Positions 22,680-34,149 of a stretch of 64,000 nt of DNA are shown in pieces; within the stretch, counting starts at the first letter, position 1, and every line of letters starts with the position of its first letter. The stretch spans positions 95,340-159,339 of the forward strand of contig CAJNDS010000352.1 of the NCBI GenBank assembly GCA_905221605.1. The letters run 5' to 3'. Below the pieces are notes generated by a model, which saw only the letters and a program-made list of their open reading frames with translations, ran no database searches and had not been told where the DNA came from. The position numbers and the translations under genes were made by a program. This DNA comes from Symbiodinium natans (lineage: Eukaryota > Sar > Dinophyceae > Suessiales > Symbiodiniaceae).

Positions 22680-23650
22680 GTAAGTCGGCACCGGGGTAGG
22701 AGTAAGCACGCAAAAAGGAACGCCACACATCACATGTCCCAGTGGCTGCAGTCTAGGAACAAAAGGTCTTGAGGCCAAAGAGCCACAGAATTTGGCTCGC
22801 CTTTTCGGGTGCAAAGGGTTCTGAGACCTTAAACCCTAAAGCCCTAGAACCTTAAACCCTAAACCCTAGCTCACCTTGGGGCCCCCAAGGCCCAAGGTCA
22901 CAATACTCTGCTGCAGATCTTCCGGATGCTTTCCGATGCCTGGAGGCTGTGTACCTTGCTTTGCAAGGTGCTGCCCGCAGTTCCCTATAGTGAGTCCGTC
23001 TCTGGAAGAAATTCACGTTAAAGAGTCACAGGGTGCAGATGCCGCCTACACCAGCAGTTCATTGCCGAGGCACCCCCGCGTTCAACTGCTGGTCGGTGGC
23101 GTATCTACTAGAATAGTACTGCCCTTACCTGAAGCGCTGCCGGCCAGTGCTCGATTGGTGTATCTACTACACATATGAGGCCTTGTCATTTATGTTACAA
23201 GCAACGTCAAGGGCGCTGCAATACAGATGATCGCATTGGCGGCACCCCTTCCCACCATACCGGCCGAAAGACACTGAGGAGCTCTTGAGCCTTCTACCGA
23301 CAAAGCCAGCACAGTGAGGTGTTTTGAGAGGCAACAAAAGGGGCCTTCCCAAGCTGAAAGGTTGTTTTTGTCTCCTGCGCCGTTCATTCCCTACCGCCTA
23401 CGGTCTCTGCTGGCCCTTTTGCAATCCTTGGCACGCAGCTTTGGCAGTTCGTCCATGACGTTTCCCTCTAGCCACACGTGCCACTTAAAGCTGCCCCGCC
23501 TTTGCCAGGGAGACGTTTTTCAACACAGGCGACCACTTCGAGCATTCGAAGGCGCGTGGCTGGAAGCGGAAGTGGGCCTTGTGCTGCATCCTAAAGTCCT
23601 TAAGCATCCTAAAGCCCTGAACCGCGACTAGACACGTGACGAGTTGTGAG
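22680..23650. repeat. Middle repeat, second copy in unit 2
   Basis: Second copy of the segment at 16050-17000, again present in unit 3 at 34150-35050. A small telomere-like tract (22828-22868) is embedded here but absent from the 16.2-kb copy, so it was gained after the duplication or lost from the other copy. Confidence 0.7.
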
Positions 23651-24758
23651 CTCCAGGAGGCTTGAAGGTGGAGCTGAGGATCGTCGAGGTTGCCGGCTGT
23701 CACTCGCTCGCCCCGCCTCCCCTGAGGCCCTGAGGTTGTGCTTCTGCCAGAGAACGCGGTCCGGTTCGGTCCCGTAGCCATCCGTAACCTCGGTCACTTA
23801 GCTTGGTGTTTATGGGGCTGTTGATCCGTCCCGGCCTTTCTTGGCTCATTGGTCTTGACCTGGCACAGGTGATGGCCGCGAGAATTCAGCCAATTGCCAA
23901 GCAGCTGCTGTGAGGGTCCAGCCATAAACTCAACCTTCTTCACTCTTAGTGCCGCTGCTGATGCTCCCCAATATGAGGCCTCCTCCTTGATTCGCAGGGT
24001 CCAATGCTGCACTGCATCAGTGGTCTAAAGATGGATATCAACAGGCCTTCGCAAGCTTGAGGTCGCCTTGGCAAAAGTCCGTGTAAGCATAAGACTTGGG
24101 TTTTGTGAAAGTGTTTACGCAACCTGTGCTTCTTACCACAGGGCTACCTTCAGATACGCGCAGAAGGGGAGATCTCATCAAGTTCTTAGAAGGCTACTGT
24201 AGAGATAATAGCCCCCAACTTGCCAGCACCTACCCTTCAGCGTTGGTGCTTCACAGCTGCCGCCCACGCTGCTGCAACTTTTCCATTCAGCTGGCAGAAT
24301 CACAGCAAGGTGACGCGAGCTCGCATTGAAATAGGTGAATTGAGCACACCGAACTCACTGCCGAGGGGGCTCTGGAGTGACCCAGGCTTTTGTGAGCCTA
24401 CATTCAGGGGTTGCAACACTTAGCCGTGGACTCTGATTTTAATGCAAGTCAATGAGTTTTTCGCACATTCGCCCCTGACAGTTTGCAGCTCAAAGATGCT
24501 CGCCCGAGCGCAACATGCTACAGGCCTCATATGAAGAACGACATGATCCAAGGAGGGTTTCCGATGTTTAGAGGCTCCATGGCCGCTACTGAAGGCCCCG
24601 AAGCATCTCAACTGGCAAGAACGATTGCGACAGTTATTTTCGCACACGAAATTCAGCCAGGCCCTCACCCAGGCGAGCTTCGGTTATTTCCGGTTATTTC
24701 CGGTTGCGGAATAATGCAGCCAGATTCAGCCAGTGGCGAAGGCCTGGACAACAACTTG

Positions 24759-25205
24759 ACCATGAGCCCAGTGAGGCACGTGCCCGAATGCAGGCTCAGG
24801 TCTGCGAAGCTGGTCGGCTGCTTTGCAAGACATGGAAGTGGAGCCGACTCCAAGTCGTGGCCCCTGCGGCAAACGACCGGCCACCATCCCCCAGCTCGGG
24901 GGCTCATTCAAGCAGACGGTCTTATTCATCCTCCAGCCTTTAAGCTGTTGAAGTCCGAGCCTACCCGCCAGTTCCGTCGACGGGCGCAAGCTACAGAACA
25001 TGTTCAGAAGCTACCAGCTGCCAAGGATGGGGCTGCAGCAAAGGTTGGCTGCCTGGGCAGAAACCTGGCCAGAAGTTCAGCGAGGCACGTGGCCCACTTC
25101 AGGCTCATGTCTGCGAAGCTCTTCTGTGTCTTCGCAAGGCATGGAAGTGGAGTTGATTCAACATGGCCGCCGCAGCAGACCAGCACTGGTGTGCCACGGC
25201 TCCAA
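24759..25205. repeat. Two S1 short dispersed repeats
   Basis: S1 copies at 24759-24911 and 25067-25205 in the same direction, about 300 bp apart. A long plus-strand frame (24483-25280) runs through both, but its second S1 part is read in the same phase as the first only because the spacing happens to fit. The element itself is in different phases at its other copies. I do not consider it a gene. Confidence 0.6.
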
Positions 25206-27470
25206 GTATTGCAGTATTCAAGCAGACGGTCCTCGGACTCCCTCGCTCCCACCGCAACATCTAGCATCGACATTGATTGAAAAAACGTGTGAGAGCGTCT
25301 CGCGCCTCCGTCGTTGTGGGCTCATCCTAGCGCAGCTTTACGCCCGGCAACGTCTCGCAAATATGAGTGGCTCACTTGCAAGTTCACAATCCTCCACCTC
25401 AGACCTTGGGGCCTTTAGGGTTAGGGTTTTGGCGATGTACGCAGCCAGAGTTTCGATGTACGCCTGCCTGCCTTTGGTTACACTGTTCGGAAGACTCCTA
25501 TAGGAGCCCGGAAATCCGAAATCCGCAAGTCCCCCGTAAACCCGAAGCCCTAAATTCAATTGCGACAGCCTTGATTTTGTATTCGAAATGACTCGAAATG
25601 ACCTTTTGAGCCCGGTCGCGGGTAGAGTAGTCCCCCTGACCAAAGTGTTGTCCTCCAGTCGCCTGTAAGAACAGGACAAACAGAAAAGACCTGATCTCTC
25701 TTGCGTGGCAGGTGACATATCCCGCCTTGAAGGCTCATGAGCTTAGTATCTGGTTTAGCCTGTCTTTTCAACCTCTCATTATGTTCGCAGTGAGCAGAGA
25801 GCGGTTTAATCAGAATCACCCAGATGTCGCTTCCCGTGTCGGGACAGTACGTTGGTAGGCCAATGGCAAGTTCATGTTGAGAAGGTGAGGAGAGCTCCTG
25901 CGCCCCAAAAACCCAGAGCCATAGCATTGAAACGTCGAAGCCGACTCCTCCGGAGGCTCTTTTGCGCAGGCTCAAAGCGCCCGCCATCATGGCAATGTGC
26001 CTGTGGAGGTTCACGCCTCCAACGACGCCTCCCAATTGCGTTGAGGGCTTCAAGGACTCAGAGCTACGGCCTTTTTTTGGGGATTTCGTTTCAGGCATCT
26101 TTCTCCTTACCGATCTTGAGCGGCCTCGGCGAGCTGCCTTGGCGTCGCGGCCGGCCAAGCCCACTTTGACTTGCGGAACGTGGGCACAGGCAGCGCAGTG
26201 GCGCTCTGGAAATCACGAACCCGCGCTCACCGCTCGCTTCGCCCTGGCCAGTCGAAGGGGCCCTGAACCTAAGATAGCTGCTTGTGTCTGCCAGAACCGT
26301 CGGTCCTTGCACGGGAACCCCCACCCTTCTCCACACAGAACCTTCGTCTGTCAGATCCAGGCCAAGGGATCTTCTGGCGCCTCTGTGGACTCGAAGTGAT
26401 CTGTGGATGAGACCTGGCTTCCAGTGAAGGATGCTCCAAAGACCACAGTGCCAAAGCCTGGAGCCACATACAGCCTACAGCCTGTATGGCGTTTTGGGGG
26501 GTCCGGATGGTCCGGCTTGGCCTGTGAGACGAAGGGCTGAGACTGGCACGCGCCTGATGTTGAAGGATTAAAAGGGCCTCTCCGCGCGGAGGACTCGGAG
26601 GACTCTATGCTTACATCAGTCTAGCATGTTCTGTCGTAGCCGAAGGCCACTGCGCAATCGAACCTGGTGCTTCTTCTCGCGGGATCCTCGAGAGGCTAGC
26701 AACTGCATCAACTGCAGAAACGTGCACTAAACGACAAGCGCATGCCTGTGCTGCATATGCTTTTACGTCCAAGGACGCCCGGCAGCCGGGAGCTAACCGA
26801 CAGGATGGTGTCAGGTCTGAAGCGCTGCAGATCCCGTTGAAGACGCCCTGGCCCGCTGCACGGCCGAGGCCGCGCTAGAGCCGGCGGTGTGGGTGAGACT
26901 GTGCGCACGGACAGGCTAACCTGGGCAAGCCCGTCCTTCCTTCTGGCCCTGTGTGTCCGGTTCCGTTCATCCGTCGGCGGTGCCTCAACAGATGAGAAAG
27001 GATGAAAATCGATGCCGGGGCTGAACACAAAGAGCAGCTGAGGCGATGGCCTTTGCGAAGCCGAAAGGCCTCGCCCTGAACCCTATAAGCCATCCAAGAA
27101 GCCCTTGCGCGGCAGCCGCTTCGTCTCGCATGGCCTGGTAGCCTGCATCCTCGGCAAGCCGTCCCTGTGTTGGGCCACCCCATAATGGGGACTTAGGCTT
27201 GCTACACCCATCAAAGATGTCAGTTTCGGTCCCGGGCAGCCCTTCTTGTGCCCCCGGCACACATGACCGTGAAGCCATGATGTTCAAAGACCAGGCGTGC
27301 AGCTCTTATTCGGCAGAAGGAAGCTGGCCAAAGATCTTTGTCTGGGGGAGCGGTGGCGCATGGTAGTCTTGGGGTTAAACCGTTGCCTGTGAAAATTTGG
27401 AGGTGTTATCGTCGGGGGCTTGCCCCTCACTTTCACACTCCCTTCGCGGCGGGACCCGGTGGCACGGCAG

Positions 27471-27863
27471 ATGTCGATTAGTTTTGGGAGGGCTACCGAC
27501 CACTTCAACCCCCAGATGCTGTTAGATGCCAAGTGCAAGGAGACGACGTGGAGTTTTGTCTTAAACGACCCTGCCTCTTTAATCCGGCGTGAGCATGTCA
27601 TAGCATGCTGGAGGCTAGAGCATCACGCTTGTGCTGATTGCCTCCGTGGGCCAGCTGTTTGCGCCTGCTGCGGAGGCATGATGTGCGCTCAGCACCGCTT
27701 CCGGCCATCCGCAAAAGCCTCGCCCTCCACTTCCTGCCTCCAGCTCGTGCTGCGAAGGTCCTCGTTCCCTCCTTTCAGAGCCAACCGGCACTTTTGTCTT
27801 GACAGGTCATCGGGCACCACAGTGCAAGCTCCCTATCGTGTGCCCGCACTTCTGCTTTCCTGA
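27471..27863 (+). CDS. Candidate Cys/His-rich protein, core B copy (130 aa)
   Basis: Same frame as 8953-9342, opening at the same ATG (MSISFGRAT). The Cys/His cluster is complete, with one extra Cys (PAVCACCGG). The last ~15 residues differ from core A because of a 1-bp difference close to the stop, compensated nearby, so the C terminus is not constrained. No family recognised. Confidence 0.3.
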   Translation: MSISFGRATDHFNPQMLLDAKCKETTWSFVLNDPASLIRREHVIACWRLEHHACADCLRGPAVCACCGGMMCAQHRFRPSAKASPSTSCLQLVLRRSSFPPFRANRHFCLDRSSGTTVQAPYRVPALLLS

Positions 27864-28241
27864 GTGAGGCACGTGCAGGATAGCTCACCCACGTCGTGTT
27901 TTGCTGCTTGTGCCAGCTGCGTATGCACTTTCCGACACCTGCTGATTGTTTACTTACAGCCAAAGCCGCTTCTGGCTCCAACCCTTCCCGGAAGGCCTGC
28001 AAATATGTAAGCGCTCGCAGGAGCTCCATGCAAGCTGCACGCAGTACTGGCACAGCGAAGGCTTGCTTGGCCCGGCAGGCTCTTCTCCACACATGCATGC
28101 TTCCTTGGCAGGTAGAACCTGTTCATCTCCTTGCTCGCGTCTGTGCTTTCTCGCTCCTTGTCTATGCCTCCTGCTTCCAAAGCCATGAAGCACACCTAGG
28201 AGATGATGTCAAAGGTTGGTGTTTTTCAGTGTGTAGACCAA

Positions 28242-28376
28242 GCGTGAGTCGTGGGTTAACACTATTTATGGTCTGTAGTTGGATTGCGACGCTTAACATG
28301 GGCCATGGGCGGTGGGGCGTTGCTCAGAGAGCATTGCCTATCGGGCTGCAGACGGCAGCTGACGGATTCCCGAGTC

Positions 28377-28417
<41 letters not shown>

Positions 28418-28419
28418 AA
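28242..28419 (+). mobile_element. 178-bp insertion with GA tail and 7-bp target duplication
   Basis: Core A reads gtgtagaccaatcgc without interruption (about 9711-9725). Core B reads gtgtagaccaa, then new sequence starting gcgtgagtcg, ending in about 17 GA repeats, then agaccaa again and tcgc. The duplicated agaccaa (28235-28241 and 28413-28419) is what a staggered-cut insertion leaves. No ORF. The simple-repeat tail at one end suggests a SINE-like or other retroposed element. Plus frames here and their LSLSLS shadows are artefacts of the GA tract. Confidence 0.7.
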
Positions 28420-28934
28420 TCGCAAGCTGCCACTGCGCGCAGCACGTAGGCCTAAGGACGAGCAGCCGCTCCGCAAGTGCAGACTGCCGGGCCTGCACTT
28501 GCAAGCATGCAGGCGACTCACTCGAGAAGTGCTAGGACTTGCCTGTGCTCCAGAAGGTCTTGACGCACAGTTATGGGATCTGTCACAACGCCGGCCATAG
28601 CTTCGCTGGTCTCTGTCGACACCCTGGATACTTCGGGTACTCCGGATACTCGGTTCTACAAGTCCTCTCTCGTTACCCGACGGCTCCCCGCCCCAACTTC
28701 TTCGACTCTGTCTCGATGTCTTTGCCTTCCAGGAGAAAGTTTGGAGACCGGGACAAGTGGTCGAGCTGCTTCACCCCTGAAATCTCCACATTTGTTGGGG
28801 CAGGCTTGTCCACGCGGCTTTGTGTTCTCTCCGTTGCGTCTTAGCGGCTCATGCGTGAACTTCTTCCTGCATCCATCATGGGCCTCTGCTTAGATGCGGA
28901 ACTTGCAGACAGATAGATATACAGGTTTTCATGT

Positions 28935-29243
28935 ATGCATATACATTGTGCCGTGGTTTCGGTGCAGAGCGGTCCACCACCGGACACGACTACCACACCA
29001 CGGCAGCAAAATGCGTCAGCCGGCACCGACAGTCTCCGACCTTCCACGCCTGCTAGGTTCGTAGCGGTGTTCGCAGCGCTCGCTCCCAGCATGTGGTCCG
29101 GGGAGGCTGCGCCGATGCCGCTGATGCCGGTGGGCCACGAGATCGCGGCGGACCTGCGTGACTCTGACGCTTGTCACACGTGCCACATCTTGTCATCGAA
29201 TGTGGCACCTGCAGATTTGGCCACGTGCTTCGGTGCAGCATGA
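28935..29243 (+). CDS. Candidate signal-peptide-like protein with CxxCH, core B copy (102 aa)
   Basis: Same frame as 10199-10546, here from an ATG closer to the conserved part (MHIHCAVV). The hydrophobic stretch, GEAAP and CHTCH are all kept. Differences from core A are scattered single substitutions (for example EIAADLRD against EIEADLCD). Confidence 0.3.
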   Translation: MHIHCAVVSVQSGPPPDTTTTPRQQNASAGTDSLRPSTPARFVAVFAALAPSMWSGEAAPMPLMPVGHEIAADLRDSDACHTCHILSSNVAPADLATCFGAA

Positions 29244-29637
29244 GCATGCATGCGACTTCGGCCCCATGCAGGGCTCTGCGTGCTATTTGCCCTACCAAAG
29301 CCAAACCCGGCGCCACCTCGTGGCGCCACTGATTGGGATGATCGGGCTGCTGACAGCCCTGTGGACTTCAGGCCCGTGTGCTAGCCGAGCTTGTGAGTTC
29401 GGTGGATTCTGTGTGTCTCGGCCTCCTCACCTGGAGCTCAGGCGAAGAGGCTCCTGCTTTCCTGGCCAGCTCAGTCTACACAGCACCGGGGGCCGGCCCG
29501 CGTTGCGACCCAAAAGGGGGCCTGAAAGCAGAAGCTTCCAAGCAGGTGCGCTTCTCCAAGCTTGTGCCTGCGCTTATTTGCAAGACGACGGAGGCGATGC
29601 CCGGCAGCTACCGCAGATGGATGTGTCGATTTGCTGA
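29200..29637 (+). CDS. Candidate single-membrane-span protein, core B copy (145 aa)
   Basis: Same length as the core A copy and the same ATG (MWHLQIWPRA). Membrane segment and Cys residues are kept. Substitutions concentrate in residues 94-103. Overlaps the end of the CxxCH frame by 44 bp, as in A and C. Confidence 0.35.
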   Translation: MWHLQIWPRASVQHEHACDFGPMQGSACYLPYQSQTRRHLVAPLIGMIGLLTALWTSGPCASRACEFGGFCVSRPPHLELRRRGSCFPGQLSLHSTGGRPALRPKRGPESRSFQAGALLQACACAYLQDDGGDARQLPQMDVSIC

Positions 29638-30099
29638 TCCATGGCCATTGTGGCTTCAGAGCCACACGCCTCTAGCCTCTTAAGCCATCGAAAGCCGGCG
29701 AAGGCCTCGGGCCTTCCATCTGCATTGCCTCTATCCTCGGCACGACTTGAAGGTCGGCGTGCCACGCGACTGCGTGCCGAGCCTCTTCATCCCACCTCCG
29801 TGCGCACTTTGCCACGGAAGTCGCGTGCCTACAACGCCCTTCTCTCTCGCGGGTGAAGTTGAACTATAAGCTCCGCCTCAGCTGCAAGTCTGTCATGCAT
29901 AGGCTGCATAGGGGTGTGGTATGCACGGGTCCTTGAGGCATTTTCAAGGTCAGAAGCCGGGTTGAGCCGCTCGTGCCGCTCGGAGCGCACTTCGGCCGTC
30001 TCTCTCCCAGCTTTGTGGAAACCCGGCTCGTCCCGCGCAGCACACGGAGCCTGCTGCTGCTCGGAGAGGTGACACTGATGCGCTCCCACACTCGGCGCG

Positions 30100-30183
30100 C
30101 CCCTGCGCACCGCGCCCGCGCCCCTGCGCACCGCGCCCGCGCCCCTGCGCACCGCGCCCGCGCCCCTGCGCACCGCGCCCGCG
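30100..30183. repeat. 21-bp minisatellite, four units (core B)
   Basis: Four exact head-to-tail units of the GC-rich 21-mer that has two units in core A (11403-11444). Expansion or contraction since A and B separated. Confidence 0.85.
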
Positions 30184-30319
30184 TCCCTGCGCCTCCGACC
30201 TCACGCACGCGGTGGACTACAGATTGTGGAGGTCCACTGACGTCGCTGCCTGAGCGGGGGTGTCGCGGGGCAGCTTGAATGCACCGCGTCGCCACAGGGT
30301 TTGCCGTGCTTCTTGCTGC

Positions 30320-30657
30320 AGCCTAAGAAAGCGCTTGCGAACACGCCTGCGAAAAGCACGCGCCAAAGCATGCGCACGATGCAGGCCCCAGTCCCTGATC
30401 ACCCGGTGGTGCGCCTTTCGCCGTCTGCGCTCTGCTTTGTTCTCACGTGGCAACCTCGCGCGGCCGCGGCCGGGTGTGTGGGTTTGAGAGCGCCCTTGCA
30501 GGGACCCTGGCCCTGCTGTCTCGTGCGCTCGCTGTGCTTTCCCCACAGGTGCTACATCTACAAGCGGTGCCTGAGGTTCCGGAGGCACCTCTACGATGCT
30601 TCTCGCAACGGAACGATCATGAAGCTATCCAGAAGAGACGGCCTCGGGGGACACTAG
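30320..30657 (+). CDS. Possible two-exon Arg-rich frame, core B copy
   Basis: As at 11602-11933: possible intron 30439-30548 (110 bp, GTTCTCAC to CCCCACAG), second exon 30549-30657 ending TAG. The six extra bases (reading YIY where core A reads C) preserve the frame. Coding status unproven. Confidence 0.2.
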
Positions 30658-31501
30658 TTGGTTCAGCTATAGTACACGTGCCTGTGGAGCGAGCTTGATG
30701 AGACTCTCTGGCATGCCCCGCGTGCAGTCGAGCATTCGGCGTGTCCGAGTCGGAGCCAGTGATGCAAGCTGACGGCTTGAAGCGGCTCGGCTGAAGCGCC
30801 GGCCGCGAACACCACGCTTCCTTTCGCGCATGCTCTCGATGTCACGCACGCTGCCCGAGCATGTGGTGGGGCCGGTGCTCGGCCGGCCATTCGCCGCTGG
30901 GCTTGCGGTGACTTCCCGATGAAGTGCCGTCGCTGAGGATCTGAGACGACCTTTTTGGCCGGTACGGTTGCCACGGCGTCTCTGTGTAGTGTAGTCAACC
31001 CAATAAAGCGGCACAAAGCGATGCGATTTGGCTCACTGTCGTGCTCGCAAGGAGCAGTGTTGTCCTGAAGCCAAGGAACCTGCCGCAGGCAGGCTGCTTG
31101 GTCAGCACCCTGGCTGCCTCACAAAGGTCCCGCGTCGCATATGCAGTGCTTCGCACATGTGCAGTGCTTCGCCGCCGCGCTTGCGTGCACCTGCCAGCGT
31201 GATCGTGGCACGGCGTCGTCAGCGAGCAGCTGTCGTTTCCGGATGCCTGACTGCGTGCGTGGGTGTGCTCAGGCGCCCGCTTCGGACGCCTCGATCGGGC
31301 GGCTGCCTGTGGAAGCAGCGTGTTTTCACTAGGCCTTCCTCGGGCAAGACGTGAGAGTAATGTCATACCCCACCGCCAATTCCACCTCACCAGACGACAG
31401 CTCCTGATGTCTGAACACGGGGATCTCAATGTAGGAGCGAAACGACAGCACCGAAGTGCGAACGCACTGGGTAATGTCGGCCGCTGGTCGGCCGGGATGT
31501 C

Positions 31502-31984
31502 ATGAGTCAAGTGAGGATCCAATCCGGAAAGACCGCGCCACCATTTTATGCCATTGCGTGCCTTGGTTGTCTGCGTCTGCGCCAACTTCTGGGGTTAGGC
31601 GGAGCCGCCCGGCGCGGAGCTGTGTTCCATCAGCTGGCAGACGATGGGCGGATTGCGCAAGCCATCAGCGAGATGCAGGCTGCGGTCGCACACCAACACC
31701 GATGCGAAGCTTCCGGAAGTTTTCGCCCAAGCTACGTGGCGATGCGGCATCCTTGGTTCCGGTGCCTCAACCGCCCCAACCACATGTGCTCGGTGTCTCC
31801 TGCGTTCGCAGAAGCCTGGAGATGCCTTGGAGCCCTCGCCTTGCGAAGGGCGCTGCGGGCCGCACAGGCGCTGCCGCAGGATCCGCAGTCTGCAGAGGCC
31901 GGAGGAAGGGCTGGAGCGCGGCTCAGGCGCTTCGCTGCCGGAGGAGAAAAGCGGCGCGGGCCACAGAGACCGCAACACATGTAG
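31502..31984 (+). CDS. Candidate frame present in four core copies, core B copy (160 aa)
   Basis: Counterpart of 12745-13230 with the same ATG and a stop at the homologous place. Differences are substitutions plus in-frame indels. Function unknown. Confidence 0.25.
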   Translation: MSQVRIQSGKTAPPFYAIACLGCLRLRQLLGLGGAARRGAVFHQLADDGRIAQAISEMQAAVAHQHRCEASGSFRPSYVAMRHPWFRCLNRPNHMCSVSPAFAEAWRCLGALALRRALRAAQALPQDPQSAEAGGRAGARLRRFAAGGEKRRGPQRPQHM

Positions 31985-32691
31985 CTCACACGGAGACGCC
32001 GCTGCTGCACCTTCCTGTCCTCAGCGGCGCTCGCCTGGATGCATTGGCGCTTAAGCCTTAAGCAGCACTTCCGTGCTCCCGCTTCCGCCCGTCTGGCCAT
32101 GCCGCTCATCTCGGCTCCTCTTCTCTCTGAAGTTTTCAGCAAGGGCTCACTATCGGACCTCGTAGCGCGTCCTAGCCACCCTCGGCAGCCGTGAGTCTGT
32201 AGCGCCTGTGCCGGTTGAGCGAAGGCTTGCCTTACCCGACAGATCGGCGTAGAGTCGATAAAAGCAACAAGCTGCTTTAGACACTGGTCAAGTTCCGAAT
32301 TGGTTGAAATGGATTGCACGAGTTCTGTTTTTTCATGACGCATCATACACTTCCTGGTGTTGGCAAGAGTGACTTTGATAGCAAGTGAAGACCTCAGTGG
32401 CAAGTGACCGTTTCACGTGAATATACACATATCTGTCCATATGAGATGTCAGGTAGCGACCAGGGAAGACATGCTTGCCAACGCTTCGTGTCGACCGTTT
32501 GGCCCGAGTCGAGAGTTCATGGGGTTGTACTGTCGAGGGCTACCTTGCGTAAGAGCCCAAAGCCAAAGAAGGTTACCTAGGAATCGCATAAAAACCCTAG
32601 TTATCGGATATGCGCCGCGTTTTGAAAGCTGCTGCCCGTGCCATGTCTGGCCATTGCGGAGGACTGGTCATGACATGTGACTGTTATCTCT

Positions 32692-32788
32692 GCCCTAAAC
32701 CCTAAACCCTAAACCCTAAACCCTAAACCCTAAACCCTAAACCCTAAACCCTAAACCCTAAACCCTAAACCCTAAACCCTAAACCCTG
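32692..32788. repeat. Pure CCCTAAA telomere tract inserted in unit 3
   Basis: About 14 exact heptamers between tgttatctctg and ttacatctgat. Unit 2 (14081-14105) and unit 1 (about 233-252) have these two flanks directly joined, so the tract is an insertion private to unit 3. Confidence 0.9.
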
Positions 32789-32946
32789 TTACATCTGATG
32801 CCCCAAAAAGCTTCATGGCGCATATGATTAATTTTCAACCCATCTTGAAGCCTGAAGTCGAGCTGCTCAACGTCACCGAGAGTTGAAACAAATAAGGTTG
32901 AGAGATTCGCTAAACCCAAACTGGAAATGCTCTTGTGAGACTCTTT

Positions 32947-33013
32947 TGGGTTTAGGGTTTAGGGTTTAGGGTTTAGGGTTTAGGGTTTAGGGTTTAGGGT
33001 TTGCGGGTTTGGG
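32947..33013. repeat. TTTAGGG telomere tract in opposite orientation
   Basis: About eight TTTAGGG heptamers, opposite in strand to the tract 160 bp to the left. Unit 2 at 14272-14292 has the flanking sequence (ggaaatgctctttt then ggaaaaagagtacgg) without a tract. Confidence 0.9.
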
Positions 33014-33362
33014 GAAAAGAGTACGGCTCAAGGACCCCGGCCTCTGGCCTCGTGCCATTTGGCTGTCGAGGAGTGAAAGCCTCTCGGCGTTCTTCATCCG
33101 AAGCCCTAAGCCTTAAACCCTGCGAGTGATGAGGGATAGGTTTTCTATGAGCCATTAACCTTTCTACGGCGTCTTCGAACCCCAAGATATGATGCAGCAG
33201 CCAGGGTCTACTGGAGCCTCCTATTTTGCATTCCAAGATGACAACGAGTAGAGTGTGATTGATCTTGTTGCAGCACTGATTCATGCATTGGACTGCCACT
33301 GTACGACATGCATCTAGCCCCTGCGGCTGTAGACATCCGGAACTGCTCTTTTTGTCATGTAG

Positions 33363-33412
33363 TAAACCCCAAACCCTAAACCCTAAACCCTCAACCCTAT
33401 AAACCCCAAATC
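33363..33412. repeat. Short mixed telomere-like tract
   Basis: Counterpart of 848-953 and 14816-14989; about seven imperfect heptamers (CCCCAAA, CCCTAAA, CCCTCAA). Confidence 0.85.
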
Positions 33413-34149
33413 CTTTGGCCATGTCGGTGCAGGAGCCCGCTCGCTTTGACCTGACGCGTGGCTTTCCGCTTGGCTTGGTGCAGAGCATCCTGACGGCCAG
33501 GTGGGCTCGAGGACGTGTTGCGGAGGTGGAGGCGAGTGCTTGGTGCAGTAGGTGGATTCCTATTGAAGTGGCGGCTGACCGCATGTAGAACCGACAGAGC
33601 CAGAGAGCCTGTGACCAGATTCAGCTAGCCAGTTATGTTGGCTGCTGGCCAACTTGGGCTTAGACCTTGCACCGTTGGTCCACAATGCCCAGCTGCATTG
33701 CCGCCCGAACGTCAGCGTTTGCAGAGGACCGCCTGTTTTTCCCCCGCATTCCTCGGATCAACGTGAATACACTCTAGCAGAACTGCGGTGGCACTTTGCG
33801 CCGGGAGTGATGGCCTCTGCCTAACCTCATGACAGCTTCTTAGGAGCTCTCTAAGAGCTCGAGCTCTAAGGGTGACAAGCTGACCACCGGGGCCTCGGGA
33901 CAGCAGTGCGCGTCAGGTGCGTCGGCATGCAGGCAAGGGTTGTTTTCATCTGATCGTCATTCGGGCGACGCTGTGCTACTTAGCGTTCCTCTTGCTAAAC
34001 CTCATGTGGACTTTACAAGGCCTCACTGCACTCTCCCACTGCAAAGCCGGCGGGAATGCGAGCGTTGCTGCACGGCGGCAGGTGCGCTCTTGTCACGACT
34101 TCCGGTTTGGCGGTCAATCAAAGCGTGGTTCTCTCCCTTGAAACCCCGC

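Larger units (their letters stand above)
26215..32450 (+). repeat. Core B (right part of unit 2)
   Basis: Near identical to core A apart from discrete indels: a 178-bp insertion (28242-28419), two extra minisatellite units (30142-30183), a 21-bp deletion near 30200, 6 bp near 30553, and about 33 bp near 31080 that core A lacks but core C shares. Between 26470 and 27400 no maintained frame is seen. Confidence 0.85.

Noticed and set aside
24483-25280. 265-codon plus-strand frame
   Set aside because: It runs through two S1 repeats that occur in other phases elsewhere and has no recognisable domain.
28284-28535. Open frames across the GA microsatellite (Arg-Glu and Leu-Ser runs)
   Set aside because: A GA repeat is open in all frames; the sequence is an insertion absent from core A.
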